Below are positions 4,789 through 5,564 of a stretch of DNA of 5,564 nt, piece after piece (position 1 is the first letter of the stretch; each line of letters starts with the position of its first letter). The DNA comes from an uncultured Collinsella sp. (lineage in GTDB: Bacteria; Actinomycetota; Coriobacteriia; Coriobacteriales; Coriobacteriaceae). The notes under the pieces were generated by a model, which saw nothing but the letters and a program-made list of their open reading frames with translations, had not been told where the DNA came from and searched no databases. The stretch is taken from positions 1 to 5,564 of the forward strand of contig URYU01000117.1 in assembly GCA_900552155.1 (NCBI GenBank), read 5' to 3'. A program made the position numbers and the translations under genes.

Positions 4789-5564
4789 ATGTCTTTGAAG
4801 GTTGGAATCGTCGGCGCGGCTGGATATGCCGGAGCCGAGCTCATTCGCCTCGTGCTCGGCCATCCCGAGTTTGAACTTGTTGCCATTACGTCCAACGCCG
4901 ATGCCGGCCAGCCGCTGTCCGCGGTGTATCCGAGCTTTGCTGGCGTGAGCGATCTGGTTTTCACTACGCATGACGCCCCCGAGCTCAAGAGCTGCGATGC
5001 GGATATTCTTGCCGTGCCGCATACGGCTGCCATGGCGCAGGTGCCCGCCCTGCTTGCCGCGGGCGTCTCCTGCTTTGATCTTTCGGCCGATTACCGTCTG
5101 AGCGACGCGTCTGTCTTTGAGACGTGGTATGCCGCCGAGCATACGAGCCCCGAGTTGCTCAAGACCCGTGCCTTCGGTCTGCCCGAGCTGTTCTGCCAGG
5201 ACTTGGAGACCGCCGCATCCGACCATGCCGACGGCAAACCCGTGCTGGTCGCCTGCGCCGGTTGCTATCCCACCGCAACGAGCCTTGCCGCCGCGCCCGC
5301 CGTGCGCACTGGCTGGGTTGCCCAGAGCGGCCCTGTGATCGTTGATGCCATCAGCGGTGTGACGGGTGCCGGCAAGTCTTGCAACGCCCGTACGCATTTT
5401 TGCAGTGCAGACGAGAATCTGGAGGCCTACGGCGTGGGCAAGCATCGTCACACGCCCGAAATCGAGCAAATCCTTGGTCTAACAGATCGCGTCGTCTTTA
5501 CCCCGCACCTGGCACCGCTCAAGCGTGGTCTGCTCTCTACGGTGACGATGCCGCTTACGCCGCA
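4789..5564 (+). CDS. argC: N-acetyl-gamma-glutamyl-phosphate reductase, 3' end outside window
   Basis: ArgC catalyses NADPH-dependent reduction of N-acetylglutamyl phosphate to the semialdehyde, the third step of arginine biosynthesis, in the cytoplasm. The first 258 residues are present, open to the window edge; the family is about 345-350 long, so roughly a quarter is missing. The N-terminal Rossmann motif is GIVGAAGYAGAEL (6-18). FDLSADYRL (96-104) is a strong family signature. The catalytic cysteine is Cys159 in AGCYPT (157-162). SGVTGAGK (189-196), KHRHTPEI (218-225) with the active-site histidine region, and FTPHLAPLKRG (237-247) complete the pattern. AAGGAG (4777-4782), 6 bases before the ATG, supports the start. 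The upstream operator-like repeat suggests repression by arginine, and argJ, argB and argD would be the usual next genes. No damage is seen. Confidence 0.96.
   Translation, partial: MSLKVGIVGAAGYAGAELIRLVLGHPEFELVAITSNADAGQPLSAVYPSFAGVSDLVFTTHDAPELKSCDADILAVPHTAAMAQVPALLAAGVSCFDLSADYRLSDASVFETWYAAEHTSPELLKTRAFGLPELFCQDLETAASDHADGKPVLVACAGCYPTATSLAAAPAVRTGWVAQSGPVIVDAISGVTGAGKSCNARTHFCSADENLEAYGVGKHRHTPEIEQILGLTDRVVFTPHLAPLKRGLLSTVTMPLTP

Noticed and set aside
4696..5469. Open frame on the - strand (257 residues) opposite argC
   Set aside because: The + strand carries every argC signature in order with a good ribosome-binding site. The - strand product is glycine- and arginine-rich without a known fold and runs through the operator region.
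1..5564. CRISPR array, tRNA or rRNA genes, insertion sequences or phage genes
   Set aside because: I saw no regularly spaced repeats, cloverleaf, rRNA-like sequence, transposase motif or terminal inverted repeats with target duplication.

Overview
The window is GC-rich bacterial DNA (roughly 60% GC by eye). Its genes are tightly packed and all on the + strand, with overlapping starts and stops and clear Shine-Dalgarno sites. The gene set and codon use suggest a gut actinobacterium of the Coriobacteriia, with Collinsella or a close relative as best guess. This placement is inference from familiarity and has not been checked by search.

Layout. Positions 1-75 are the unassigned 5' edge. A probable promoter (about 76-103) leads into an FMN (RFN) riboswitch (about 109-299), whose closing helix runs into the ribosome-binding site of the first gene. 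There follow ribU, the riboflavin-binding S component of an ECF transporter (308-898); one long gene fusing the two ECF ATPases, EcfA1 and EcfA2 (895-2799); and ecfT, the membrane coupling subunit (2799-3599). Stops and starts overlap at both junctions, so these three genes form one translationally coupled transporter operon. Next come two tandem, related genes for small PNPOx-like split-barrel flavoproteins (3630-4076 and 4121-4531). A large GC-rich hairpin (4569-4622) closes this block. The second unit starts with an AT-rich inverted repeat that looks like an arginine-repressor operator (4667-4703), then a probable promoter and argC (from 4789), which runs off the end of the window.

How it fits together. 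Low FMN should open the riboswitch and allow production of a complete riboflavin importer: RibU binds the vitamin, EcfT couples, and the fused ATPase powers uptake. No terminator is visible between ecfT and the two PNPOx-like genes, so proteins that probably bind FMN may be made from the same message that imports the FMN precursor. The argC unit is separate, is the first committed part of an arginine biosynthesis operon, and appears to be under arginine control.

Nothing here looks like a wholly new system. The most interesting points are the single-chain EcfA1-EcfA2 fusion with an insert in its second half, the dedicated (rather than shared) ECF module for riboflavin, the linked pair of flavoproteins, the riboswitch/RBS overlap, and a possible substitution at a ligand-contact position in RibU.
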